Positions 44,376 to 51,241 of a stretch of 64,000 nt of DNA are shown here, piece by piece. Source of the DNA: Achromobacter pestifer (GTDB lineage: Bacteria; Pseudomonadota; Gammaproteobacteria; Burkholderiales; Burkholderiaceae_B); assembly GCF_902859625.1 (NCBI RefSeq), contig NZ_CADIJX010000003.1:372001-436000 (forward strand), in the 5' to 3' direction. Numbering within the stretch: the first letter of the stretch is position 1; every line of letters starts with the position of its first letter. A model generated the notes under the pieces. It had not been told where the DNA came from, did no database searches, and worked only from the letters and a program-made list of their open reading frames with translations. The translations under genes and the position numbers were made by a program.

Positions 44376-44615
44376 ATGGCTTTCTATATTTTGATTGAGA
44401 AGGTTGGGGAGGACGGATTTGTTGCAAATTACCGTTTTACGGGTGATGAATCTCGTTGTGGAATTTTTGAGATTAACAAGGGGAGCGGTGAAATATTATT
44501 AATAGAGAGCATGCCTGGCGATGATAAGGCACATTGCTTCAATAGAGCTGCCATAAAGATCATGAGGGAATGGACGGAGGGGCGCCTGCCAGACCGAACC
44601 GAGTGGGCTTCATAA
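44376..44615 (+). CDS. Probable immunity protein of the orphan CdiA toxin
   Basis: A 79-residue acidic protein beginning 6 bases after the toxin stop, the usual place of a cdiI gene. Sequence features are FYILIEKVGEDGFVANYRF, CGIFEINKGSGEILLIES and REWTEGRLPDRTEWA. I recognise no named family, and the immunity role is inferred from position, size and its AT-rich composition, which it shares with the toxin. A weak ribosome site (GGAGTAAATAAAT) is present. Confidence 0.65.
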   Translation: MAFYILIEKVGEDGFVANYRFTGDESRCGIFEINKGSGEILLIESMPGDDKAHCFNRAAIKIMREWTEGRLPDRTEWAS

Positions 44616-44633
44616 CGAAAATTTAAAAATTGA

Positions 44634-44684
44634 GGTGTCAGACTCTGAGGTTTCTCCACGAATTTCTGTTTATGGTGTCAGACT
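44634..44684. repeat. Two copies of the island motif GGTGTCAGACT
   Basis: Direct copies at 44634-44644 and 44674-44684. The same motif, sometimes mutated, recurs at 44777-44787, 45820-45830, 45857-45867, 48234-48244, 48882-48891 and 48983-48993, and inverted at 45062-45072, 45879-45888, 47569-47579 and 49058-49068. All lie inside 44.6-49.1 kb and at gene borders. Confidence 0.75.
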
Positions 44685-44707
44685 GCCTTTTCCAGTCAAG
44701 CCTACCG

Positions 44708-44763
44708 TCCAGGGCGGTAGCCAAAGCCACCGCTCGACCATCACCCCTCAAACCACCTCGAAC
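44708..44763. repeat. Partial copy of the 3' end of ohr and its hairpin
   Basis: This 56-base segment aligns without gaps to 50482-50537, which holds the last codons of ohr (FEMV-stop) and the downstream stem GGGCGGTGGC/GCCACCGCCC. Here the stem is GGGCGGTAGC/GCCACCGCTC and the codons read FEVV-stop. It is a decayed duplicate of the resident gene end. Confidence 0.8.
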
Positions 44764-44784
44764 TTAGAAAATTTAAGGTGTCAG

Positions 44785-44997
44785 ACTGAGCTAGCCCGGG
44801 TTTTCCGGACAGTTTGGTTAAGGCACTGCGGCCTCGGCCTGAGCACGGGTTCGATAGCCTAGCCGCTGATGGATTTGCCGGCGGTTGTAGAAGACCTCGA
44901 TGTAGTTGAAGGTCGCCAGCCGCGCGTGCTCCCAGCCATGAAAGACTTGGTGATGCCTTAAATCGTTCTTGAGGTTGCTAAAGAAGCTCTCTGCCAC
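44785..44997 (-). mobile_element. IS3-family remnant: transposase C-terminus and terminal repeat
   Basis: The minus strand from 44997 to 44818 encodes VAESFFSNLKNDL, HARLATFNYIEVFYNRRQIHQRLGY and a stop, the C-terminal end of an IS3-type OrfB integrase (DDE, last Glu in AESFF). The IS end TGAGCTAGCCCGGGTTTTCCGG follows at about 44785-44806. The rest of the element has been lost; the break at 44998 joins a 79-base repeat found again at 47505. A second copy of only the terminal repeat sits at 48243-48260. Confidence 0.85.
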
Positions 44998-45076
44998 GAA
45001 TTGGAGGCTGCGTTGCAACGAAAAGTTATGCCGCGAAATCGAGGGCGGCCGTCTAGAATGCCGTCTGACACCTTAA
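44998..45076. repeat. 79-base island repeat, copy 1
   Basis: Aligns without gaps to 47505-47583 (GAATTGGAGGCTGC through CCTTAA), with scattered mismatches. It ends in an inverted copy of the GGTGTCAGACT motif. Copy 1 is joined to the IS3 remnant, copy 2 to the transposase pseudogene. Confidence 0.85.
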
Positions 45077-45078
45077 GC

Positions 45079-45183
45079 GGGACTTTCGTGTCAACCGAAG
45101 CATTTGGGGTTCAAATTCAGCATCAGATCAAGAATCTATGTCCCGGAACTCTAATTGAGAATTTCCTGATTAAGGATCGATGA
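45079..45183 (+). pseudogene. Possible leftover toxin C-terminus before the Tdi1-like gene
   Basis: An open stretch of 34 codons (TFVSTEAFGVQIQHQIKNL to NFLIKDR) ends in TGA at 45181-45183, immediately before the ATG of the immunity gene (TGAATG). It has no start of its own and begins at the edge of the 79-base repeat, so it looks like the last part of a toxin gene cut off by recombination. No family is recognisable. Confidence 0.45.
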
Positions 45184-45795
45184 ATGTTTGAAGGTTTTGT
45201 CTCCGCGTATCTGTCTGACCAACTGTTAAGTTGGGAGGCAGGAGATTCCCAATTTCCCACCATAAAAGAATTTCTCAAGAATTTTGGTGGCTGTAGTTTT
45301 AATAACGGAATTTATAGGATCTTTTCTGCATCTTCAGTCGATAACTGGAATGCTGTGGTTTCTCGTACATTTCCAAAATTTAATACACACATAAGTTGCT
45401 TTGGTGTGGATTGGTTAGGAAGAATATTCGCAGTTGATGATCGTAGAGTAGAGAACGGAGCGCCTGGTGTTGTAATGTTTGAGCCAGGAACTGGGGATGC
45501 TTTGGAAGTGCCATGTAATATTTTGACCTTTCACGAAGAGGAATTGATTGAGTGCCGTGAAGAGGCGTTGGCGGAGAGTTTTTATTTGCAGTGGATTACG
45601 TGCGGGGGAGCGACGCCACTGATTGATCAGTGCGTTGGCTACAAGAATCCACTTTTTTTGGGTGGTTTGGATGTGGTTGATAATTTGGAGATATCTGATT
45701 TGGATATTTATTGGGAGATATTTTCAAGACTAATTTTGCAGTCCCGGGGTGTGGCCGTTGGGTCGAAGATCGGGAATGTTTCAATTGGTTCGTAG
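45184..45795 (+). CDS. Tdi1/DUF1851-type immunity protein
   Basis: A 203-residue cytosolic protein that matches the immunity family of the type VI effector Tde (Tdi1, DUF1851). Features recalled from the family are FGGCSFNNGIYRI near residue 35, a GVDWLGRIFAVD core, VVMFEPGTGDALEVPCNILTFH, and QCVGYKNPLFLGGLDVVDNLEISDLDIYWEI. It is markedly AT-rich next to the resident genes. No complete toxin gene is adjacent; only a short possible toxin tail precedes it. It would protect against a matching DNase-type toxin from relatives, inferred from the family. Confidence 0.8.
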   Translation: MFEGFVSAYLSDQLLSWEAGDSQFPTIKEFLKNFGGCSFNNGIYRIFSASSVDNWNAVVSRTFPKFNTHISCFGVDWLGRIFAVDDRRVENGAPGVVMFEPGTGDALEVPCNILTFHEEELIECREEALAESFYLQWITCGGATPLIDQCVGYKNPLFLGGLDVVDNLEISDLDIYWEIFSRLILQSRGVAVGSKIGNVSIGS

Positions 45796-45854
45796 AATTT
45801 AGTGCAGTTCGAAATTAAAGGTATCAGATTGCACGCTCCCCCCGACCCAAAACT

Positions 45855-45890
45855 AAAGTGTCAGATTGGGTTTGCCCAGTCTGACGCCTT
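45855..45890. repeat. REP-like hairpin built from two motif copies
   Basis: A direct motif copy (AAAGTGTCAGATTGGG) and an inverted copy (CCCAGTCTGACGCCTT) face each other around TTTG and form a 16-bp imperfect stem. It abuts the duplicated gene end that begins at 45906. The architecture resembles a REP element. Confidence 0.7.
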
Positions 45891-46094
45891 AAAATGAAGT
45901 GCAAACGACCAGAAACGTCTCACTTTGCAATTTCAAGCACGCTAGTTTTTCACGCCAGTTTTGAATATGAAGATCAAGCGCTTCGCGCAATCTGGTCGCT
46001 TGGATCTCTTGGACAAAAATATGATAGTTCATTCCCACATGCGTATCGTCGGCAGGTGCGGGATCAGGCCAAGGCACGGCATTGGGAATCGGGA
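45889..46094 (-). pseudogene. Duplicated 3' end of the TPR/glycosyltransferase-like gene
   Basis: Bases 45906-46094 align without gaps to 49080-49268, the end of the resident gene at 49099-50334. The minus frame (46077 to 45889) reads PWPDPAPADDTHVGMN, REALDLHIQNW and CLKL as in the parent. The parent stop has mutated to a Gln codon, so the frame runs 12 codons on. It has no start and is not functional. Confidence 0.85.
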
Positions 46095-46097
46095 AGC

Positions 46098-46154
46098 AGT
46101 GATCCTAACCCAGTCTTTAGTACCGATCTAAATTGGAAGAAAATTCGGCGTTAA
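46098..46154 (+). pseudogene. Possible leftover toxin C-terminus
   Basis: Nineteen residues or fewer (DPNPVFSTDLNWKKIRR, stop at 46152-46154) begin exactly where homology to the duplicated gene end stops, and lie 40 bases before the next immunity-like gene. The same layout is seen before two other immunity genes. The peptide is too short for any family assignment. Confidence 0.35.
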
Positions 46155-46194
46155 CTATGCTTCTTGATATGGATAAAACTCATTGAGGTGCTTG

Positions 46195-46626
46195 GTGATA
46201 TTGAGAAAATTCAATTGGCATGAGTGTTATCTAAACTTTGACGTTGATAATGGTGAGGTAATAGAGATTGCGTCCGAATTGTCCGATATGAAGGTGGTTG
46301 GCGAGGGCGCTTTTGTTGGGGGAAGTTTTGTCGCAATGTATGTTGAGAATGACGGTATTTTTCTGTGGATTTCTGGGAAATATTTTGATTTAGAGGATCC
46401 TAGTTTTCGTTTTAAATATAAGAATCTTGACGGGGGGATGACGAACTTTAGTGTCTTTGATTCTAAGGGTGGTGCTGAAATTTTATACAAATCATGGTGG
46501 GTAGATTATCTGGATGTCTCTCCGGGGGAGGGGGTGGTAGAGAATTTTGAGGAGGATTTTTGTGCCCATGTTGCATATGTTCTAAGTGATAATGAGATTT
46601 TTGGTTATTATAAGAATAGATACTGA
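46195..46626 (+). CDS. Small acidic protein, probable orphan immunity protein
   Basis: A 143-residue protein from a GTG at 46195 with GAGG at 6-base spacing; a TTG at 46183 is a less likely start. It is rich in Asp, Glu and aromatic residues (NDGIFLWISGKYFDLEDPSFRF, KSWWVDYLDVSPGEGVVENF) and AT-rich, like the other immunity genes here. I recognise no family. The immunity role is inferred only from neighbours, composition and a possible toxin tail upstream. It has no membrane segment. Confidence 0.55.
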   Translation: MILRKFNWHECYLNFDVDNGEVIEIASELSDMKVVGEGAFVGGSFVAMYVENDGIFLWISGKYFDLEDPSFRFKYKNLDGGMTNFSVFDSKGGAEILYKSWWVDYLDVSPGEGVVENFEEDFCAHVAYVLSDNEIFGYYKNRY

Positions 46627-46972
46627 AAATAAAATATATGTAGTCTCATGCGGCGTTTTTTTTGCCGTGAATTATTTAAAATTACTGGCTGTAGTTTGGG
46701 GCAAATATGGCTATGACGCTGGAATATTGCCATCCTGTGAACCCATCTAAGTAGTGACATAAATAGTCGCAGGTTCTCGCACTCACCCTCCCATGGAGCA
46801 ATTCTGCTCCACGCATTAATGTGCACTAGCACATTAAGTCCCGAATATTGAAATAATGGCCTGTCAATCCGGCTGCGCCATTTCAGTAGGATGTGCCATA
46901 TAGACCCTCATCGTTCTCATTGTCGTGATGAAACCAGGTTAACGTGCCGGACTGGTTCTCTGATAGATTGAG
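46627..46972. other. Non-coding stretch with two inverted repeats
   Basis: No gene is visible. Inverted repeats are TGGAGCA-ATTC-TGCTCCA (46794-46811) and TTAATGTGC-ACTA-GCACATTAA (46816-46837), almost adjacent. Neither has a T-run, so they are not standard terminators. They may be recombination or transposase-associated sites, as a transposase remnant follows. Confidence 0.5.
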
Positions 46973-47423
46973 ATGGCTATGGCGTCAAGGCTCCTACGGG
47001 TGATAGTTGCCCCATGCTGTTATCACAGTGTGGAGCATGCCTATTGCCTCAAGACCAACCATGTGCATTTACTTTTAACACCGGGTGATGATGTGGCTGC
47101 GGTAGGCCGCTTGATGAAAGAGGTCACCAGGCGCGCGACGAGACGATGAAACGAGCGTTCCGGGGGGCTGGATCGCTGTGGGAGTTTCGCTTCAGTCGAG
47201 TCCCGTGCAGAGTGATGCCTACTTGCTCGCTTGTTGCCGCTATATTGAGCAGAACCCTGTGAGGGCAAGCATGGCGGAGAAGCCTGAGGACTATCGATGG
47301 TCCAGCTATCGCGGCCGTATGGGCTTGTCGATCGATCGCATTCTGGATCTATATGCTGTTTATCTGGGCCTTGGGAGTTCAACAGTTGCGCGCCGGGCGG
47401 CTTATGTGCAGTATATAGAATAG
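46973..47423 (+). pseudogene. REP-associated tyrosine (Y1) transposase remnant
   Basis: Two frames carry one damaged Y1/IS200-like transposase of the RAYT type. From 46973: MAMASRLLRVIVAPCCYH, then directly HAYCLKTNHVHLLLTPGDD with the catalytic H-x-H, ending in TGA at 47148-47150. In another frame (47178-47423): SSPVQSDAYLLACCRYIEQ, NPVRASMAEKPEDYRWSSY, a stop at 47421. A middle segment between the N-terminus and the HxH motif is missing, and at least one frameshift is present. It is inactive. RAYT proteins mobilise REP-like palindromes, which this island contains. Confidence 0.8.
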
Positions 47424-47504
47424 GCAATGCTAGAAGCTGACTTGGCTGTCATACGAATGATGGTTCGAAGCAATCATCCAACGGCTAAGCCGGAATTCGT
47501 GATG

Positions 47505-47583
47505 GAATTGGAGGCTGCATCGCAACGAAACGTTGTGCCGGGAAATCGAGGGCGACCGTCTAAAACGTAGTCTGAAACCTTAA
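47505..47583. repeat. 79-base island repeat, copy 2
   Basis: Ungapped counterpart of 44998-45076. It ends in an inverted motif copy (AGTCTGAAACCT) 18 bases before the next immunity-like gene. Confidence 0.85.
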
Positions 47584-47601
47584 ACAGTTCGGGGAATAAG
47601 T

Positions 47602-48195
47602 ATGATTTTAAAAACGGTTGGTGACGTTAGTCGGTACACCATAAAATTATCTTACTCATTTCCGAGCATTCTTGCTGAGATGGCTGTTGTGCCCGATGTG
47701 GGTGGTATATCGGATGATGTAATATCAATTTTGGATTTGCCCCCAAAATACGTTTCTATTGCTCGAGAATTTCGTCTTGCCGGGGTCTCGATTGGTTTTT
47801 TTTCTCTGTGGCCGTCTGCTATAAATGAGCCGCTGGGTCAAAGCATGATGAAAGAGAATTCGGGTGAGTCTTTAATAAAAAAACTTAAAGGTACACATCT
47901 CGTCGCAGTGGGAAGGTATGAGGCTAATCTAATCTGTGTTGCGCCATCTGGGAGTAGTAACTCAGATCATGTTTACCATCTCAATACGATGGCATCGTCG
48001 AATTGGGAGTTGACATCAATAGCTAAGGACTTTGAAATTTTCTTGGCATTGGCTGCAAATGTACGGCAAGCATCTGATGATGTTGATCGCGGTATCAAGG
48101 GGGGGCTCGAAGCTGCGGAACGATTTTGTCAATTTCTAGGCTGCACTGCTGAGCAAACTAAATTTTGGAAAGAACGTACGATTGAGATGATGTAG
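47602..48195 (+). CDS. SMI1/KNR4 (SUKH)-like immunity protein
   Basis: A 197-residue cytosolic protein resembling SUKH-type immunity proteins: ISILDLPPKYVSIAREFRLAGVSIGFFSLWP in the first third, a central beta region (GTHLVAVGRYEANLICVAPSG), NWELTSIAKDFEIFLALAANVRQAS near residue 145 and a helical end. The assignment rests on overall pattern rather than a strict motif. GGGGAATAAGT precedes the ATG. It is AT-rich, stands without a toxin gene and lies between the transposase remnant and the Imm11 gene. Confidence 0.55.
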   Translation: MILKTVGDVSRYTIKLSYSFPSILAEMAVVPDVGGISDDVISILDLPPKYVSIAREFRLAGVSIGFFSLWPSAINEPLGQSMMKENSGESLIKKLKGTHLVAVGRYEANLICVAPSGSSNSDHVYHLNTMASSNWELTSIAKDFEIFLALAANVRQASDDVDRGIKGGLEAAERFCQFLGCTAEQTKFWKERTIEMM

Positions 48196-48233
48196 GGGTT
48201 TAAGGAGGTAAAAGGCACAGGATTTGAATTCAA

Positions 48234-48260
48234 GATGTCAGACTGAGCTAGCCCGGGTTT
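48234..48260. repeat. IS3 terminal-repeat remnant with island motif
   Basis: TGTCAGACTGAGCTAGCCC and GGGTTT repeat the junction at 44778-44802 (25 identical bases). Only the IS tip is left; the toxin-tail frame begins just behind it. Confidence 0.8.
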
Positions 48261-48261
48261 G

Positions 48262-48312
48262 AGGTCAGGGGACCGAGCGTTAAATAAGAATTTTCGAGAA
48301 TGGGCTAAATGA
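48262..48312 (+). pseudogene. Possible leftover toxin C-terminus before the Imm11 gene
   Basis: The frame RSGDRALNKNFREWAK ends in TGA at 48310-48312, which overlaps the ATG of the immunity gene at 48309 (ATGA). Translational coupling of this kind is normal for toxin-immunity pairs. The frame is cut on its left by the IS3 tip, which suggests that an IS-mediated deletion removed the toxin. Confidence 0.45.
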
Positions 48313-48881
48313 AGAACGTTATGACCTATTTGTGGAGAGTTTCCGATGATTATCCTCAAGCTCTCATAGGGGAATATGTTAGTGCTGAGGGTTTGGATAG
48401 GTTTTCTTTGAGGAGAGGGGAGCGGCTGCCGGATCAGCATGCAATGCCTGTAGTTCGGTTCAGTGTTTCTGGAAATTTGTTGCATGAATTTTCATGCCTA
48501 CCAAACAGTGCAATGTTGCCATTGGTGGGTAGAGACTTTGCTGATTTTTTGATTGAAAACGCACCCGATGATATTCAGTTAATAGAAGCTAGGATTCAGG
48601 CGGAAGATGGGGGTGTTGATGGATTTTATTTCGTTAACATAATTTCGTCTGTTACCGCTATAGATAAAAATGAATCAATTTTCACACTTGTTCCTGGAAC
48701 CGATAGGATTATGGGGTTCAAGAAATTACGATATTATGAGGATTGTCTAGGAGGGCACATGTTAGCCAGAGACTCTGAATATATGGCACATCTGTTAGTT
48801 TCTAATGAGCTCGCTGAAAAGATGAAGCAGCGCAATTTTTCGGGTGTGGGGTTGTACCTTCCTTCCGAGATTTGGATTTAA
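48309..48881 (+). CDS. Imm11-family (DUF1629) immunity protein
   Basis: A 190-residue protein that fits the Imm11/DUF1629 family of polymorphic-toxin immunity proteins. Visible family features are FSCLPNSAMLPLVGRDFADFL, DDIQLIEARIQ, GVDGFYFVNIISSVTAIDK, MGFKKLRYYED, LARDSEYMAHLLVSNELAEK and a final GVGLYLPSEIW. It is AT-rich and the start overlaps the stop of a probable toxin tail. The last codons run into a motif copy (TTTAAGGTGTCG), so the repeat provides the stop codon. Confidence 0.8.
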   Translation: MKNVMTYLWRVSDDYPQALIGEYVSAEGLDRFSLRRGERLPDQHAMPVVRFSVSGNLLHEFSCLPNSAMLPLVGRDFADFLIENAPDDIQLIEARIQAEDGGVDGFYFVNIISSVTAIDKNESIFTLVPGTDRIMGFKKLRYYEDCLGGHMLARDSEYMAHLLVSNELAEKMKQRNFSGVGLYLPSEIWI

Positions 48882-49068
48882 GGTGTCGATTCAAGCTAAG
48901 TGAGAACGTGGTGATCCTTTAAGGCCGCCGCCGCAGTAGCCTCAATCGTCGAAATTTCTCTCATCCCCTTTTCCCAATTTAAGGTGTCAGACTGCAATTT
49001 TCGGCCGATCTAGCTATGAGGCCAAAACCCATCCAAGCTGCCTTTCCGTATAAAAATAGTCTGAAACC
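48882..49068. repeat. Right edge of the island: three motif copies
   Basis: Motif copies at 48882-48891 (mutated), 48983-48993 and, inverted, 49058-49068. The last lies 12 bases before the second copy of the duplicated gene end (49080). No gene is present. Confidence 0.7.
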
Positions 49069-49098
49069 GTAAATCCTAACGACCCGAAACGTCCCCCA

Positions 49099-50334
49099 TC
49101 ACAACTTCAGGCACCCCAAATTTTCACGCCACTTCGGTACATGAAGATCAAGCGCCTCGCGCAATCTGGTCGCTTGAGTCTCTTCGACCAAAATATGATC
49201 GTTCATTCCCACATGCGTATCGTCGGCAGGTGCGGGATCAGGCCAAGGCACGGCATTGGGAACCGGGAAGCAACGATCATGAATGAGGCAGCTTGTGCGG
49301 ACATATCGCCAGACCTTGTCTCGGAGAAACCATTGGTCGATCGTGCTGGTTGCCACGGCCGGCGGCGTATACGTCTTCAACAGCGGTTCTATCTTGGGTA
49401 GCGCGCCAGCGATTCCGCCCCACATCCCGGCAAGCATCAGATCCGTATGCGTCCACCAATCTCTCATGACGTGGAACCAGCGATCCGATGCAATCCATGC
49501 CTCTACAGCGGATCGTTCACGCTGGTTCACAACCGAGTCGGCGTCGCGCACCACGAATCGTCCCACGTGTGGATCGTCAGCCACCTTGAAGCGCCAGGTG
49601 AGTCGCTGGCGGGTGTTTTGGCCAGCGGTTTCCATTCGTACGTCGGCACCCAGGGTTGCCAGGGTTTCGCGCACGGCAACGGGAACCGTATCGTCTAGGT
49701 AAAAGCGAACTTGCCAGCCTGGATAAAATTGGGCCGCTGCCAATGTGTTGTCGATTGCCCCGCGCAAGTAACTCTGGCCTGAGCCCCAAAGCGAAAATGA
49801 CAGGACGGAATGCTGTGCTTTGCCGGTAGCACGAAGCCAGGCGGACGGGCTTTCTGCTGGCAGCTTCCAATTTGACGGGGCCTCGGCCTGGGCCTCATCC
49901 TTCAAGGTCAAGGCTTGCGTCCCAGCTTGTGCGGCGTCTTCGAATCGCCCCTGGGCACGACGTACGTTGCATAGTGCGTCCCAGGCAACGGCATTGTCCG
50001 GTTGAATCGCGATCAGTTCCGTCAGTCGATCAGCCGCGAGTTCATGGCGCTTCGTTTTAGTGAGGCAGACCGCTAGATTCAGCAGCAATTGCGGATCTTT
50101 CGGATAACCCGCGCGAGCGCCTTCCAGGATGCGTGCTGCGGCTTCAAAGTCCTCTGCATTAAAGAGATAAAACGCAAACTGAAGAATGATCCCTAAAGGC
50201 TTTTGGGCGCCGTGCCGGTTCAAGTCCGCCAATACAATGTTAATTGCGCTTTGTGCGTCGCCCCGTACCCAGCTTTTGTGAGCCAGGCCGTTCCAGCCAG
50301 CGGGAAGGGCGCTACCTTTGTCAAACTTGGCCAT
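49099..50334 (-). CDS. TPR protein with a glycosyltransferase-like domain
   Basis: A 411-residue protein of GC-rich, resident composition. Residues 1-150 form tetratricopeptide-like helical pairs (QFAFYLFNAEDFEAAARILEGARAGYPKDPQLLLNLAVCL). From about 175 a glycosyltransferase-like domain starts (AQHSVLSFSLWGSGQSYLRGAIDNTLAAAQFYPGWQVRFYLDD), with a DxD-type site in RFVVRDADS and RDWWTHTDLMLAGMWGG. It may modify a surface polymer; the acceptor is unknown. The last 170 bases of the gene and its downstream region are duplicated at 45906-46094. Confidence 0.75.
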   Translation of the reverse strand: MAKFDKGSALPAGWNGLAHKSWVRGDAQSAINIVLADLNRHGAQKPLGIILQFAFYLFNAEDFEAAARILEGARAGYPKDPQLLLNLAVCLTKTKRHELAADRLTELIAIQPDNAVAWDALCNVRRAQGRFEDAAQAGTQALTLKDEAQAEAPSNWKLPAESPSAWLRATGKAQHSVLSFSLWGSGQSYLRGAIDNTLAAAQFYPGWQVRFYLDDTVPVAVRETLATLGADVRMETAGQNTRQRLTWRFKVADDPHVGRFVVRDADSVVNQRERSAVEAWIASDRWFHVMRDWWTHTDLMLAGMWGGIAGALPKIEPLLKTYTPPAVATSTIDQWFLRDKVWRYVRTSCLIHDRCFPVPNAVPWPDPAPADDTHVGMNDHILVEETQATRLREALDLHVPKWRENLGCLKL

Positions 50335-50485
50335 GGCTGCGTAGCTCTCGGCGCACCATGCGCCTCTGGTTTTGGGGCCTCTTTATATCATGCAGCCTGC
50401 CGCACTTGCGGCGCTGAAAATCAGGGGAAAGCCGGGCTGGAATTAAATGCGGCCAGACGACATATTCCGGATGCGGCAACTGTCA

Positions 50486-50509
50486 GGGCGGTGGCCAAAG
50501 CCACCGCCC
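50486..50509. repeat. Stem-loop downstream of ohr
   Basis: GGGCGGTGGC-CAAA-GCCACCGCCC is a perfect 10-bp stem 13 bases beyond the ohr stop. It has no T-run on the minus strand, so it may protect the mRNA end or act as an imperfect terminator. A decayed copy lies at 44712-44735. Confidence 0.7.
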
Positions 50510-50521
50510 GATCATTACCCC

Positions 50522-50947
50522 TCAAACCATTTCAAACCGCACATCCACGTTATCCCGTATCGCACGTGAATACGGACACAGCTGATGCGCACCCTCCACC
50601 AACAGCCGTTTCTGCTCCTCTTCCAACCCGGGCAGCGACACGGCCAACACCACCCCCAACGCAAAATTCTTCCCGTTGTCGACCTTGCCCAGCGACACAC
50701 GGGCGTCGATCGCCACGTCCTTTGGCACCGCAATCCCGTGCGCGGCACCCGCGCGTTTCATGGCCCCCATGAAGCAGGCGGAATAGCCCACGGCGAACAA
50801 TTGTTCAGGATTGGTGCCCGGCTTGCCGGACCCGGGGGGACTCAGCAGTACGTCCAGCGCGCCATCGCTGCTGCGGCCGGTGCCGTCGCGGCCGCTGGTG
50901 GTGTGGGTGTGGGCGGTGTACAGGACTTCTTCCAATTGCTTGGCCAT
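50522..50947 (-). CDS. ohr: Organic hydroperoxide resistance protein Ohr
   Basis: A 141-residue thiol peroxidase of the Ohr/OsmC family that reduces organic hydroperoxides. Catalytic residues are R20 (TTSGRDG), E48 and C58 (NPEQLFAVGYSACF) and resolving C124 (HQLCPYSRAI). The ATG at 50947 has GGAG upstream; the longer frame to 51094 is non-coding. No ohrR regulator is adjacent. Confidence 0.95.
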   Translation of the reverse strand: MAKQLEEVLYTAHTHTTSGRDGTGRSSDGALDVLLSPPGSGKPGTNPEQLFAVGYSACFMGAMKRAGAAHGIAVPKDVAIDARVSLGKVDNGKNFALGVVLAVSLPGLEEEQKRLLVEGAHQLCPYSRAIRDNVDVRFEMV

Positions 50948-51241
50948 GATGGCTCCAGGTTGTGTCGCGGCGGGGCCGCAGGATGGATTTGGAGCCTGCA
51001 TTGCATCAACGGGCTGTATCGACAATGTGTCGGCGGGGCTCGGGGTTGGCATGAATGTGTGTCGCCGGGGGCAGCCGGATACGCTGGGATACACGCCGTT
51101 CAGGCGTGGTTTCGGCGATTCCCTTGCGCACTATTATTCAACCTAGGGGGCAAGCCGACGCCGTGTCAACCTGCGCCGCAATCGGGTATGTTCCGCCCTG
51201 AACGGCTTTCAGCCACACGCTATTCACTACGAGAGAACATC

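Noticed and set aside
45894-46154. 86-codon plus-strand gene
   Set aside because: Most of it is the complement of the duplicated TPR-gene end; only the last 19 or so codons lie outside that copy, noted as a possible toxin tail.
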